DNA of 64,000 bases from Lachnospiraceae bacterium (GCA_030524525.1 JAUNGI010000001.1:46841-110840), one strand, 5' to 3'. Positions 34,586 to 43,402 are shown, counted from the first letter of the stretch. Notes: generated by a model not told the origin, from the letters alone. Numbers and translations: made by a program.

Positions 34586-36477
34586 AGCGCGCCTCCTTTC
34601 AGGATCTTTACCGCGTTTCTTCGCATCAGCAGACCTCCTATTCCAAGCACCAGCACAACGGAAGCAAGACACAGAACCGCCGTACAGCCCAACGCCAGAA
34701 GCGCGTCGGAGGCGTTCCGGTGACGCAGGCAGACGGCAAGCAGAAAAGCCGCCGCCGAATCCTTCAGCACCATGCCGAGCAGCTCTCCGAAGCACGAACA
34801 CAGCGAGGCTCCGTGGATTTTTTTCAGGCAAAGCTCCTTGCCCTCCACCAGATACGTCATACGAACGATGGCGATCAGCAGAACCGCGATCGCAAACACG
34901 AAAAACGCCCCGGTGACCAAACAGCTCTGCACCAAAAGCCGGTTCTGTGCCGCCTGCTCCGAGATCAGCTTCCACGGAGATATCGCCCGGATCTCCAGCC
35001 CATGCGCCGCCGCATACACACTCAGCTCCGTCTCCGTAAGATCGAGCAGACAGCAATCCAGACGAATATAGCCAAACGGCGCGTTCTGCGCGTCCCGAAT
35101 CGGCTCCTCATACATCGTCAGCAAAACGATCGGCTGCTCCACCGTATGAAAAATTCCTCCCGATTCGATCGCCGGAACGCGGCAGTTTCCGGAATAGGTC
35201 AAAACGCAGGGCTCCTCCCGCTCGGTACAGCCTTCGTAGAGCTCCTGTTTCCACTGCTCCATCCGCTGCTCCGTGATCTCCTCCCCCTCCGGAACGATCA
35301 CATAGTAGTTTTTGTCAAAGGAGACGTCGGCAAGCTCCCCGATCCACTCCTTCAGATATGCGGCCGCCGCCCGGTTCATCTTTACCTGCCGTTCCTCCTC
35401 CGAGGGATCTCCGGCATAATTTCCTCCGTAAGCCAGCTCCAAAACCTCATGCTCTTTGGAAATTTCCGCATACAGCAGCGCCTGATACTGCCGGTCCATA
35501 ATCTCCGGATGCTCCCAGACGTCGATCTGGCGCACCGTCAAGGCGTCCTGCTTGCTTTCCCAAAAGGTATAGTCCCGTTCCTGCGCGCGGTATTCCCGAA
35601 GTTCCCGAAGCCCTGCCCGAAACAGGAAAACCGCTCCGACCAGCACGCACACATAAAGGAAGCGGTTCAGCCTCAGGTTCCTTTGATCGCTTACCACCGA
35701 ACCGAGCACCTGCTTTGTTTTCAGGCGAAGGAACAGGCATTGCAGAAGGGAATTGCCGAGCAGAAAGCCAAGCAGCACCCCCAAGGTCGCCTTTCGCACA
35801 AAGCCGATGTAGGTGATCCGGCTCATAATTCCGCAGATCAGCGCCGCTGCGAGCAGATACCCCGCCGTGTCGGAGAAAATGCGCCGCAGGATCAGATCCC
35901 GCATCCGGTGTCCCAGCATGACCGAAACAAGGATCTGCTTTCCCGAAAGCAGGCATTCGTAATAGCTCAGCAGAAGCATCAACCCCGCGGCAAGCAGGGA
36001 AAATAAAAAGACCTTTGCGCCGCTCTCTCCAAAATACGCAGGCTTACCCTCACCGGAAAAGCCGTATTTTTGATACAGCTCCGCCAGCGTCCGGGAGTCC
36101 TTGTCCGGACAATAGATCCCAACGTACAGGCGCTGCGCCGCCTTCCATTCGTAATCCTCCAACGGGTGAAAGGAAACGGTAACGGAACCGTGAAACAAAC
36201 TCGTTACGGTTCCTTCCACAAGCTGACAGCTTTTCCGGAGCGCCTCTTCCGTCACCTCGTCACAGTAGTACGCGCCCGATTCCTCTATGTAGCAATGCAC
36301 TCCTCCCTGCCCGTGATAGACAAGCAGCTCCGCCAGCTCTGCCTCCGTCGGCTCCTGCAGGAGGATCTCATAGCCCATGGTGTCCAAGCGGAAGTAATGC
36401 GTCGGATAGCACTCGCCGGAAAGAACGCAGGTGCAAATAACCAGAAAGCAGAAGCAGAGATATTTCGTTACCCGCAT
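34582..36477 (-). CDS. FtsX-like permease, DUF1430/bacteriocin-associated type
   Basis: A 631-residue membrane protein. Residues 1-22 form an N-terminal membrane segment; about 23-155 a first extracellular domain; four helices cluster at about 155-285; a second large extracellular domain spans about 290-510; three helices follow to residue 620 (SCLVTGAFFVFAIAVLLIAI, ALLALGCTAVLCLASVVLVL). This 1+3/1+3 plan with two outside domains is that of bacteriocin-associated integral membrane proteins. The cluster is thus an exporter or self-protection pump for the product of the two upstream exported proteins. GGGGGAAAAGCG precedes the ATG. Confidence 0.75.
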   Translation of the reverse strand: MRVTKYLCFCFLVICTCVLSGECYPTHYFRLDTMGYEILLQEPTEAELAELLVYHGQGGVHCYIEESGAYYCDEVTEEALRKSCQLVEGTVTSLFHGSVTVSFHPLEDYEWKAAQRLYVGIYCPDKDSRTLAELYQKYGFSGEGKPAYFGESGAKVFLFSLLAAGLMLLLSYYECLLSGKQILVSVMLGHRMRDLILRRIFSDTAGYLLAAALICGIMSRITYIGFVRKATLGVLLGFLLGNSLLQCLFLRLKTKQVLGSVVSDQRNLRLNRFLYVCVLVGAVFLFRAGLRELREYRAQERDYTFWESKQDALTVRQIDVWEHPEIMDRQYQALLYAEISKEHEVLELAYGGNYAGDPSEEERQVKMNRAAAAYLKEWIGELADVSFDKNYYVIVPEGEEITEQRMEQWKQELYEGCTEREEPCVLTYSGNCRVPAIESGGIFHTVEQPIVLLTMYEEPIRDAQNAPFGYIRLDCCLLDLTETELSVYAAAHGLEIRAISPWKLISEQAAQNRLLVQSCLVTGAFFVFAIAVLLIAIVRMTYLVEGKELCLKKIHGASLCSCFGELLGMVLKDSAAAFLLAVCLRHRNASDALLALGCTAVLCLASVVLVLGIGGLLMRRNAVKILKGGAL

Positions 36478-36509
36478 CGCTTTTCCCCCTTTTCCCTTTT
36501 TCTTTTTGC

Positions 36510-37037
36510 TTAATCAAGGGACTCCTTTACCGTAACGATGCCCCAGACGTCCGCGATCACCCGGTAAACCTCCTGCACCTCGGCGAAATACTGCTCATAC
36601 AGCTCGGCGCTGCCGTATTCCCCGCCCAAGTAGTTCATTTCCTCGTCAAGCTGCATCGAACAGCGGCGAATGTCGATCGTCCCGTCCTCTTTTTCATAGC
36701 CGTAGCAAAGGTGAACGTCAATTTCGAAGCCGCCGAACAGCTTGGGGGAAAGGTCTGCGTCGCAGTAATCATAATTCAAGGTTTCATTAGTAAGCCCATT
36801 GACAGCAATGTAATGATTTACATACAAATTCCCGCCAAGACTTGGAAAGTCCTGCTGCCATGCCCCACAGACATAATCTCCGTTTTCCGTCTTTATGGAA
36901 TCTCCGTTTACCGCGTCCAGTATCGGCTGAAACCGGACTTTCCGATAGATCAGCACAAAAAGGAGCCAGCAAAGCGCTAAGCAAAAAAGGACAAGCAGAA
37001 CCTTCCATAGCTTTTTTGTTTTTTTTTGTTCTTCCAT
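36510..37037 (-). CDS. Unrecognised membrane-anchored protein of the bacteriocin-like operon
   Basis: A 175-residue protein I do not recognise. A basic start (EEQKKTKKLWK) precedes one membrane segment (VLLVLFCLALCWLLFVLIY, residues 13-31); the rest is outside and acidic, with Cys residues at YVCGAW, YDYCDA, HLCYGY and RRCSMQ and a helical C-terminus. Four outside cysteines may form two disulfides. Its place between a secreted protein and the exporter permease fits an immunity or processing partner, but the sequence gives no mechanism. It follows the 144-residue gene by six bases. Confidence 0.6.
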   Translation of the reverse strand: MEEQKKTKKLWKVLLVLFCLALCWLLFVLIYRKVRFQPILDAVNGDSIKTENGDYVCGAWQQDFPSLGGNLYVNHYIAVNGLTNETLNYDYCDADLSPKLFGGFEIDVHLCYGYEKEDGTIDIRRCSMQLDEEMNYLGGEYGSAELYEQYFAEVQEVYRVIADVWGIVTVKESLD

Positions 37038-37043
37038 TTCGTG

Positions 37044-37478
37044 TTACTTGTCCTCTCCGATAAACAATCTCCACCTTGTAGCTATGCCGGTATGCTCCAC
37101 CTTTTTCTTATTCGAGGTCTGCCCCGCTTTGGTATTTGCGGTATAGGCTGACGATGCCCCCTCACTGTTCCAAACCAGTCCAGACGTAAGAAAACCGGGT
37201 GCCACATCGCAGTTAACGATTGCGACTGCATCATAATCCGTTTTAATATTGTCATCATAATAACATGTCATGGTGCAAGATTGCATCGATGTCTCAAGAT
37301 ACACTTTCAATTCTCTTCTTTCTCTAAAAGAATCATCCCCCCATGTATTCTTGTAAACAAATTTCAGCTCCTCCGCCGTCTTATCGCAGAAGCCTCCGCG
37401 TCCCATCGCCCCCGCAACAGAGCCCAAAACATAAAGCGAAGCAAATCCAAGGACAATCAAAACTCTTTTTGCCTTCAT
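37044..37478 (-). CDS. Unrecognised secreted protein, candidate bacteriocin or effector
   Basis: A 144-residue protein with a clear signal peptide: MKAKR, then VLIVLGFASLYVLGSVAGA, giving a mature part of about 118 residues. Cys lie in GFCDKT, SCTMTCYYD and VNCDVA (four in all). The C-terminal third is Ser/Thr/Lys-rich with WNSEGASSAYTANT and ends HTGIATRWRLFIGEDK; the SSAY and G-x-A spacing faintly recalls lactococcin 972, too weakly to assign. It is first in the operon, 30 bases after a near-consensus promoter. Lower GC than flanking housekeeping genes. Confidence 0.6.
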   Translation of the reverse strand: MKAKRVLIVLGFASLYVLGSVAGAMGRGGFCDKTAEELKFVYKNTWGDDSFRERRELKVYLETSMQSCTMTCYYDDNIKTDYDAVAIVNCDVAPGFLTSGLVWNSEGASSAYTANTKAGQTSNKKKVEHTGIATRWRLFIGEDK

Positions 37479-37508
37479 ATCTTTTAACTTATCCTTTCGT
37501 TTTTATTG

Positions 37509-37537
37509 ATTGTACATCCTTGGAATATGTTTGTCAA
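37509..37537 (-). promoter_or_regulatory. Strong promoter of the secreted-protein/ABC operon
   Basis: Minus strand -35 TTGACA (37532-37537), exactly 17 bases, -10 TACAAT (37509-37514). It lies just after the trmD terminator and is among the best promoters in the window. Confidence 0.8.
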
Positions 37538-37551
37538 TTACTTTAGGGCAT

Positions 37552-37591
37552 AAAAGAAAACGGCTGCCCGCCCTTCGGCAGACAACCGTTT
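37552..37591 (-). terminator. Intrinsic terminator of rimM-trmD
   Basis: Minus strand arms AAACGG and CCGTTT with inner CTGCC/GGCAG (plus 37558-37591), then TCTTTTATG. A four-base bulge interrupts the stem. It separates trmD from the downstream operon. Confidence 0.7.
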
Positions 37592-37602
37592 CTCTGCTAG
37601 CT

Positions 37603-38355
37603 TCACATCTCCGCTCCGGAGTTCTTTTTGATCTCCTCCAAAAACTTCCGTTCCTTCTTACTCAGCTCCGCCCCGTCCAGCAGTTCGGGTCGGGTCTCCC
37701 ACGTCCGCAGGATCGACTGCTGCCGCCGCCACTCCTCGATCTTGGCGTGGTGACCGCTCAGCAGGACCTCCGGCACGCGCTGCCCCTGCCACACCTCCGG
37801 GCGGGTATACTGGGGATATTCCAAAAGGTTCCCCTCAAAGCTTTCGGTGCTGCCGCTCTCCTCGTTCGTCAGCACTCCCGGCACCATGCGGGCGATCGCG
37901 TCGATCATGACCATGGACGCCAGCTCGCCGCCGGAAAGCACATAGTCCCCGATGGAAACGCGGTCGGTCACGATGGCATCCAGCACGCGCTCGTCAACCC
38001 CCTCGTAATGCCCGCAGAGAAAGAACAGGTCTTCTTCCTGCGCAAACTCCTTTGCCATCGTCTGGTCGAATACCCTTCCCTGCGGCGTCAGGTAGATCAC
38101 TCTCGGTCGGGAGCGCAGCCGGCGCTTTTCGCAGAGATGCCGATAGGTTCTTTCGATGGGCTCGCAGGACATGACCATCCCGGCGCCGCCGCCGTACGGA
38201 TAGTCGTCCACATGCTTATGCTTATCCTCGGTAAAATCCCGAATGTTGACCGCTTCCACGGAAACGATCCCGGACTTTATGGCACGCCCCAAAATACTGT
38301 AGGAAAGCCCTCCGGTGATCATTTCCGGAAACAGCGTCATAACGTAAAATTTCAC
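37603..38355 (-). CDS. trmD: tRNA (guanine-37-N1)-methyltransferase
   Basis: A 250-residue TrmD, the SPOUT enzyme that makes m1G37 next to the anticodon. Conserved segments: VMTLFPEMITGGLSYSILGR, DDYPYGGGAGMVMSCEPI, RVIYLTPQGRVFDQ, FLCGHYEGVDERV and IGDYVLSGGELA around the trefoil knot, and LLSGHHAKIEEWRR. Start is GTG at 38355 with AGGTGAACC before it. It follows rimM after 23 bases. Confidence 0.97.
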   Translation of the reverse strand: MKFYVMTLFPEMITGGLSYSILGRAIKSGIVSVEAVNIRDFTEDKHKHVDDYPYGGGAGMVMSCEPIERTYRHLCEKRRLRSRPRVIYLTPQGRVFDQTMAKEFAQEEDLFFLCGHYEGVDERVLDAIVTDRVSIGDYVLSGGELASMVMIDAIARMVPGVLTNEESGSTESFEGNLLEYPQYTRPEVWQGQRVPEVLLSGHHAKIEEWRRQQSILRTWETRPELLDGAELSKKERKFLEEIKKNSGAEM

Positions 38356-38378
38356 GGTTCACCTCATCTCCAAAGCGC

Positions 38379-38885
38379 TTACAGCAATCCGGGCATCACA
38401 TGCACGGTGATCCTTCTCCGCTCCACGTCCACGTCCTTCACACAATCCGGAATGACCGGGAACAGCGCTTCCCCTCCGTTTTTCAGTGCGATCACATAGA
38501 CGTCGTTCGCTCCGGTCTGCATCACGTCGCGCAGAGTCCCCAGCGCCTCGCCCTCTTCGGTCACCACCTCGGCGCCAAGCACGTCGCAGATGAAATACTC
38601 GTCCTCCGCAAGCGGCACGGCATGCTCCCGATCGACCAAAACGTCGCAGCCCTTGTACGGCTCGATCTCGTTGATGTTCGTCACGCCCTCAAAGCGAAGG
38701 ATCACCATGTTTTTGAAGTATTTCACACCCGCGACGACAAATTCCTTCCGTCCCTGCTTTGTTTCCAGCCAGAGGGGCAGCCCCTTTACGAAGCGCCCCA
38801 CGTCGTCGGTTGTCGGAAACAGCTTGATCTCTCCGTGAACGCCGTGCGTATTCGCAAATACGCCGACCCGCAAAAACCGTTCCAT
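38379..38885 (-). CDS. rimM: 16S rRNA processing protein RimM
   Basis: A 168-residue RimM, a 30S maturation factor that binds ribosomal protein S19. The N-terminal barrel has RVGVFANTHGVHGEIKLFP; the C-terminal PRC-type barrel has EYFICDVLGAEVVTEEG and ALFPVIPDCVKDVDVERRRI. GAGGATTAA precedes the ATG. Normally it follows khpA or ylqD; here a heterodimeric ABC exporter and a 135-base structured gap lie upstream. Confidence 0.95.
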   Translation of the reverse strand: MERFLRVGVFANTHGVHGEIKLFPTTDDVGRFVKGLPLWLETKQGRKEFVVAGVKYFKNMVILRFEGVTNINEIEPYKGCDVLVDREHAVPLAEDEYFICDVLGAEVVTEEGEALGTLRDVMQTGANDVYVIALKNGGEALFPVIPDCVKDVDVERRRITVHVMPGLL

Positions 38886-38895
38886 TTAATCCTCA

Positions 38896-39032
38896 TTTCT
38901 GAGCGACCTTGTCGCGAAGATGCGAAGAGAAATTCGCGAAGGCGATTTTTCTTCTGCAATCAGAGCTATTTGCTTTCGCTCAGAAACAAATAGCCGATTG
39001 AAAAATCAGCACATCGGTGTGATTTTTCAATC
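38896..39032. repeat. Nested inverted repeats between ABC exporter and rimM
   Basis: Three inverted repeats fill this gap: TTTCTGAGCGA (38896-38906) with TCGCTCAGAAA (38976-38986); GCTATTTG (38965-38972) with CAAATAGC (38987-38994); and GATTGAAAAATCA (38996-39008) with TGATTTTTCAATC (39020-39032), the last continued by CAC/GTG. The last stem reaches into the exporter stop codon. It lacks a U-tract, so it is not a plain terminator; a processed or regulatory RNA or an intergenic element is possible. Confidence 0.65.
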
Positions 39033-40966
39033 TATGCTCCCTTCCGCGCCTGATTGCCGGTATACAGCTGATAATAACGTCCTTCCTCCGCAAGCAGCTC
39101 CTCGTGTCTTCCTCGTTCGATGATGCGCCCCTGCTCCAGAACCATAATGCAGTCGCTGTTCTTGACCGTGGAGAGCCGGTGGGCGATCACAAACGTGGTT
39201 CTGCCCTGCATCAGCTTATCCATGCCCTCCTGCACGATCTTCTCGGTTCGCGTGTCGATTGAGCTGGTGGCCTCGTCGAGGATCAGCACCGGCGGATTCG
39301 CGATCGCGGCTCTGGCGATCGCCAGCAGCTGCCGCTGTCCCTGACTCAGGTTCGCGCCGTCTCCGGTCAGCATCGTGTCGTAGCCGTCGGGCAGACGTCG
39401 GATAAAGCCGTCCGCATTGGCAAGCTTTGCAGCCGCCACAACGTCCTCGTCGCTCGCCTCCAAACGTCCGTACCGAATGTTCTCCCGAACCGTTCCGGTA
39501 AACAGGTGCGTATCCTGCAGAACCATTCCCAGCGAGCGTCTGAGATCGTCCTTCTTGATCTTGTTGATGTTGATCCCGTCGTAGCGGATCTTTCCGTCCT
39601 GAATGTCGTAAAACCGGTTGATCAGGTTGGTGATCGTCGTCTTTCCGGCTCCGGTGGAGCCGACAAAGGCGATCTTCTGTCCCGGCGTAGCGTACAGCTT
39701 GATGTTGTGCAGAACGATCTTATCCTCCACATAACCGAAGTCCACGTCGTCGAACACAACGTCGCCCTTGAGTTCCACATAGGTCACGGAGCCGTCCGCC
39801 TGATGCGTATGCTTCCACGCCCATTTTCCGGTGCGCTCCGCCGTCTCCGTAAACTGCCCGTTTTCCTCCTTGGCATTCACGAGCGTCACATAGCCGTTGT
39901 CGGTCTCCGGCTTTTCGTCAAGCAGCCGGAAGATCCGCTCCGCCCCCGCCAGCGCCATAACGATCGAGTTCATCTGCTGGCTCACCTGATTGATCGGCAT
40001 GCTGAAGCTCTTGTTGAACGTCAGGAAGCTTGCCAAACCGCCGAGCGTGAACCCGCCGATCCCGTTGGTCGCAAGCACGCCGCCGCAGATGGCGCACAGC
40101 ACATAGCTCAGATTGCCGAGCTGGGAGTTGACCGGGCCAAGCAGGTTGGCGAACCGGTTGGCGCTGTCGGCGCTTTCAAAGAGCCGGTCGTTCAGTTCCT
40201 TAAATTCCGCCTTGCTGATATCCTCGTGGCTGAATACCTTCACCACCTTCTGCCCCTGCATCATTTCCTCGATATAGCCGTTGACCTCGCCGAGATCGCG
40301 CTGCTGCGCCACAAAGTAGCGTCCGCTTCGGGATGCCACCGCGCCGCTCGCCTTGAGCATGACCGCCACCATCACCAGCGTCAGAAGCGTCAGCGGGATA
40401 TTCAGCATAATCATGCTGATCAGCACCGAGATCACGGTAAAAACACTGCTGACGATCTGCGGAATGCTCTGACTGATCATCTGCCGCAGCGTGTCGATAT
40501 CGTTCGTATACAGCGACATAATATCACCGTGCGAATGCGAGTCGAAATACCGGATCGGCAGACCTTCCATATGATTGAACATGTCGTTCCGAAGCCGCAT
40601 CAGCGTTCCCTGCGTCACATAGACCATCAGCAGCGACTGCAGATACGCCGCGCCGATCCCGCAGAGATAAAAAGCGCCGACCCGCAGAATCGCGTGCAGC
40701 AGATTCGAATAATCCGGATGCTCGTGACCGATCATCGGCTCGATATATTCGTCGATCAGTTCTTTCATAAACAGCGTACCCTGCACATTGGAAAGGGTGC
40801 TGACAATAATGCAGAGAAAGACGACGATGCAGTGAAATTTATAGGTTTTTCCGATGTAGCGGATCAGCCGCAGAAACAGCCTGCCGGGATTTTCCACCTT
40901 GGGCTTCGGTCCGCGCATGCCCCTTCCCATCGGTCCTTTTACGACCTTTGCCTGTTCTTCCGCCAT
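39032..40966 (-). CDS. Heterodimeric ABC exporter subunit, canonical catalytic site
   Basis: A 644-residue half-transporter with six membrane helices and an ATPase: Walker A GSTGAGKTT, signature NLSQGQRQLLAIAR (Gln for Gly in LSGGQ), Walker B VLILDEATSSID with the catalytic Glu. A stretch at about 395-430 before the nucleotide-binding domain (TAERTGKWAWKHTHQADGS) is longer than usual. The start overlaps the partner stop as TAATG. The pair resembles LmrCD/YheIH drug or peptide exporters and lies inside the ribosomal block. Confidence 0.9.
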   Translation of the reverse strand: MAEEQAKVVKGPMGRGMRGPKPKVENPGRLFLRLIRYIGKTYKFHCIVVFLCIIVSTLSNVQGTLFMKELIDEYIEPMIGHEHPDYSNLLHAILRVGAFYLCGIGAAYLQSLLMVYVTQGTLMRLRNDMFNHMEGLPIRYFDSHSHGDIMSLYTNDIDTLRQMISQSIPQIVSSVFTVISVLISMIMLNIPLTLLTLVMVAVMLKASGAVASRSGRYFVAQQRDLGEVNGYIEEMMQGQKVVKVFSHEDISKAEFKELNDRLFESADSANRFANLLGPVNSQLGNLSYVLCAICGGVLATNGIGGFTLGGLASFLTFNKSFSMPINQVSQQMNSIVMALAGAERIFRLLDEKPETDNGYVTLVNAKEENGQFTETAERTGKWAWKHTHQADGSVTYVELKGDVVFDDVDFGYVEDKIVLHNIKLYATPGQKIAFVGSTGAGKTTITNLINRFYDIQDGKIRYDGININKIKKDDLRRSLGMVLQDTHLFTGTVRENIRYGRLEASDEDVVAAAKLANADGFIRRLPDGYDTMLTGDGANLSQGQRQLLAIARAAIANPPVLILDEATSSIDTRTEKIVQEGMDKLMQGRTTFVIAHRLSTVKNSDCIMVLEQGRIIERGRHEELLAEEGRYYQLYTGNQARKGA

Positions 40967-42738
40967 TACAGCTCACCTCCCGTCTGATCAAAATCGCCGC
41001 TGCCGCTCGTCTGCGATTCGTAAACGTCGCGGTAAATGGCGTTGTTTTCCAGCAGCTCGTCATGGGTGCCGATCCCGTCGATCCGTCCGTTGTCCAGAAC
41101 AAGGATCCGGTCGGCATGCGAAACGCTGTTGATCCGCTGCGCAATGATGAGCTTCGTCGTTCCCGGGATCTCCTCCCGCAGCGCCTGACGGATCTTGGCG
41201 TCGGTCGCCGTATCGACGGCGCTGGTGCTGTCGTCAAGGATCAGGATCTTCGGTTTTTTCAGAAGCGCCCGCGCAATGCAGAGCCGCTGCCGCTGTCCGC
41301 CCGATACGTTCGTACCGCCCTGCTCGATCATCGTATTATAGCCCTCCGGGAACGAACGGATAAAGTCGTCCGCGCAGGCAAGCCGGCAGGCCCGCTGACA
41401 CTCCTCCTCGGTGGCGTCCGGATCGCCCCAGCGCAGGTTGTCGTAGATCGTGCCGCGGAACAGCACGTTTTTCTGAAGCACCACCGCCACCTGATTCCGC
41501 AGCGTCTCCAGATCATAGCACTTAACGTTGTTCCCGCCAACCAAAACCTCGCCCTCGGTCACGTCGTAGAGGCGGCTGATCAGGTTGACCAAGCTCGACT
41601 TGGAGCTTCCGGTTCCGCCGATAATGCCGATCGTCTCCCCGCTTCGAATGTTCAGATTGATATGCTCCAGCACCGGATGCACCTCCTCGGCAGAAGTGTT
41701 CTCCGACGCTTTCTGGTAACGGAAGCTGACGTCCGAAAATACGATGCTGCCGTCCGGCACCTCGGTCAGAGGCTGCTCCGGATTGACAATGTCCGCCCGC
41801 TCCTCCAGCACCTCCGCCACACGCCGCATGCTGGCGGTGCTCATGGACATCATAACGAAGATCATTGAAAGCATCATCAGACTCATCAATATGTTCATGC
41901 AGTAGGTCAGCAGGCTCATCAGCGCGCCGGTGGTCAGCGTTTCGCTGATGATCATGTGCGCGCCGATCCAGCTGATCGCCAGAATACAGCCGTAAACGGT
42001 AAACTGCATAACCGGATTGTTCAGGGCAATGATCTTTTCGGCTTTGACGAACATATTGTAAATGTTCTTGCTCGCCCTGCCGAACTTATCCTTTTCGTGC
42101 TTTTCCCGCACATACGCCTTTACCACGCGGATCGCGGAAACATTTTCCTGCACGCTCGCGTTCATGTCGTCGTACTTCTGAAATACCTGCGTAAAATAAC
42201 GGGTCGCAAAGAAAATGATCAGCGCCAGAATCGCCCCCAGCACAACGACCGCGATCAAGTAAACGCTTGTCAGCCGAGGACTGATCGTAAACGCCATGAT
42301 CATGGCGAACAGCAGACTCGCCGGCGCGCGGAAGCACATCCGCAGAAGCATCTGATACGCGTTTTGTATATTGCTGACGTCCGTCGTCAGCCGTGTGACC
42401 AAACCTGCCGTGGAGAATTTGTCGATATTTGAAAAAGAGAAGGTCTGTATATTATTATACATCGCTTCCCGTAAATTTCTTGCGAAGCCTGTAGACGCCC
42501 GTGAGCCGTAAACCCCTCCCATGATCCCGGCAAAGAGACCCACAAGCGCAAGGCCGATCATACCGACGCCCATAAGCACGATATGCTTCATATCGCCCTC
42601 CTGCACGCCCCGGTCGATAATGGAAGCCATCAGCAGCGGAATCAGCGTTTCCATGATCACTTCCAAAACCATAAAGAGCGGCGTCAGGATCGACGCCCTG
42701 CGAAACTCCTTCACTTGTTTTCCCAGTGTCTTTAACAT
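40966..42738 (-). CDS. Heterodimeric ABC exporter subunit, degenerate site
   Basis: A 590-residue half-transporter: six membrane helices, Walker A GGTGSSKSSLVN, signature VSGGQRQRLCIAR, Walker B ILILDDSTSAVD with Asp replacing the catalytic Glu. The Walker A loop is also unusual (GSSKSS). I chose the ATG at 42738 because GAGGTTTTTGGAA precedes it; the ATG at 42753 has no ribosome site. Its partner follows with a one-base overlap. A terminator separates it from khpA upstream. Confidence 0.9.
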   Translation of the reverse strand: MLKTLGKQVKEFRRASILTPLFMVLEVIMETLIPLLMASIIDRGVQEGDMKHIVLMGVGMIGLALVGLFAGIMGGVYGSRASTGFARNLREAMYNNIQTFSFSNIDKFSTAGLVTRLTTDVSNIQNAYQMLLRMCFRAPASLLFAMIMAFTISPRLTSVYLIAVVVLGAILALIIFFATRYFTQVFQKYDDMNASVQENVSAIRVVKAYVREKHEKDKFGRASKNIYNMFVKAEKIIALNNPVMQFTVYGCILAISWIGAHMIISETLTTGALMSLLTYCMNILMSLMMLSMIFVMMSMSTASMRRVAEVLEERADIVNPEQPLTEVPDGSIVFSDVSFRYQKASENTSAEEVHPVLEHINLNIRSGETIGIIGGTGSSKSSLVNLISRLYDVTEGEVLVGGNNVKCYDLETLRNQVAVVLQKNVLFRGTIYDNLRWGDPDATEEECQRACRLACADDFIRSFPEGYNTMIEQGGTNVSGGQRQRLCIARALLKKPKILILDDSTSAVDTATDAKIRQALREEIPGTTKLIIAQRINSVSHADRILVLDNGRIDGIGTHDELLENNAIYRDVYESQTSGSGDFDQTGGEL

Positions 42739-42778
42739 TTCCAAAAACCTCATTTACTATCTGTTTCAAATTAGGTTG

Positions 42779-42815
42779 AAAAAAGGCTGTTCATCGCAGA
42801 TGCGACCCAACAGCC
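42779..42815 (-). terminator. Intrinsic terminator after khpA
   Basis: Minus strand arms GGCTGTT and AACAGCC (plus 42809-42815 and 42785-42791), then TTTTTTC, 11 bases past the khpA stop. Confidence 0.85.
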
Positions 42816-42825
42816 CCCTTGCATG

Positions 42826-43056
42826 TTACTGTAAGATGTCTACGGCAACCTTCTTTTCCGTTTTGGTTGCCGCAACCTTTACGATGGTTCGGAGCGCCTT
42901 TGCGATCCGTCCCTGTTTTCCGATAATCTTGCCCATGTCGTCGGGCGCCACCCGCAGCTCGATAACTACGGTGTTCTCGTTTTCCGTCTCAGTAACAACA
43001 ACCTGGTCGGGATGCGTAACCAGTGATTTAGCGATAATTTCAACTAACTCTTTCAT
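42826..43056 (-). CDS. khpA: KH-domain RNA-binding protein KhpA (YlqC)
   Basis: A 76-residue protein consisting of one KH domain with the [18 protein letters not shown] loop that grips RNA. In Gram-positive bacteria KhpA pairs with KhpB and affects cell elongation and RNA metabolism. GGAGGTGAAGGC precedes the ATG, and rpsP ends 14 bases upstream, the conserved order. Confidence 0.93.
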   Translation of the reverse strand: MKELVEIIAKSLVTHPDQVVVTETENENTVVIELRVAPDDMGKIIGKQGRIAKALRTIVKVAATKTEKKVAVDILQ

Positions 43057-43070
43057 GCCTTCACCTCCGA

Positions 43071-43316
43071 TTACTTCTCGATTCCAGCCTGCTTAAATAA
43101 TCTGGCAACGGTTTCCGTAGGCTGCGCACCGGTAGCGAGCCACTTCTTTGCCGCTTCCTCGTCTACCTTAAATACGGTAGGCTCCTTCGTCGGATCGTAA
43201 ATACCGATTTCCTCGATAAATCTTCCGTCTCTGGGTGCTCTCTCGTCTGCTACGATAACTCTGTAAAACGGAGCCTTTTTCTGGCCCATTCTTCTCAAAC
43301 GAATCTTTACTGCCAT
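43071..43316 (-). CDS. rpsP: 30S ribosomal protein S16
   Basis: An 81-residue S16 beginning [20 protein letters not shown] with the conserved [21 protein letters not shown] and the C-terminal [36 protein letters not shown] precedes the ATG. It lies between ffh and khpA in the conserved block; a small hairpin (43356-43372) sits in the gap after ffh. Confidence 0.97.
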   Translation of the reverse strand: MAVKIRLRRMGQKKAPFYRVIVADERAPRDGRFIEEIGIYDPTKEPTVFKVDEEAAKKWLATGAQPTETVARLFKQAGIEK

Positions 43317-43355
43317 TTTATTTCACCTCCTTAACCCTGTCCATTTCCTACCAAT

Positions 43356-43372
43356 CGAAGCGTTGCGCTTCG
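43356..43372 (-). other. Hairpin between ffh and rpsP
   Basis: Perfect CGAAGCG-CAA-CGCTTCG stem without a U-tract, 40 bases before rpsP. It could be a processing or stabilising site. Confidence 0.4.
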
Positions 43373-43402
43373 TATATATCCATCAGCTCGCACTGTGATA
43401 TA

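Noticed and set aside
37044-37478. Calling the 144-residue protein lactococcin 972
   Set aside because: Only a few positions agree (SSAY, a late G-x-A), it is about twice the length and has four cysteines; the neighbours support the system type but not the family.
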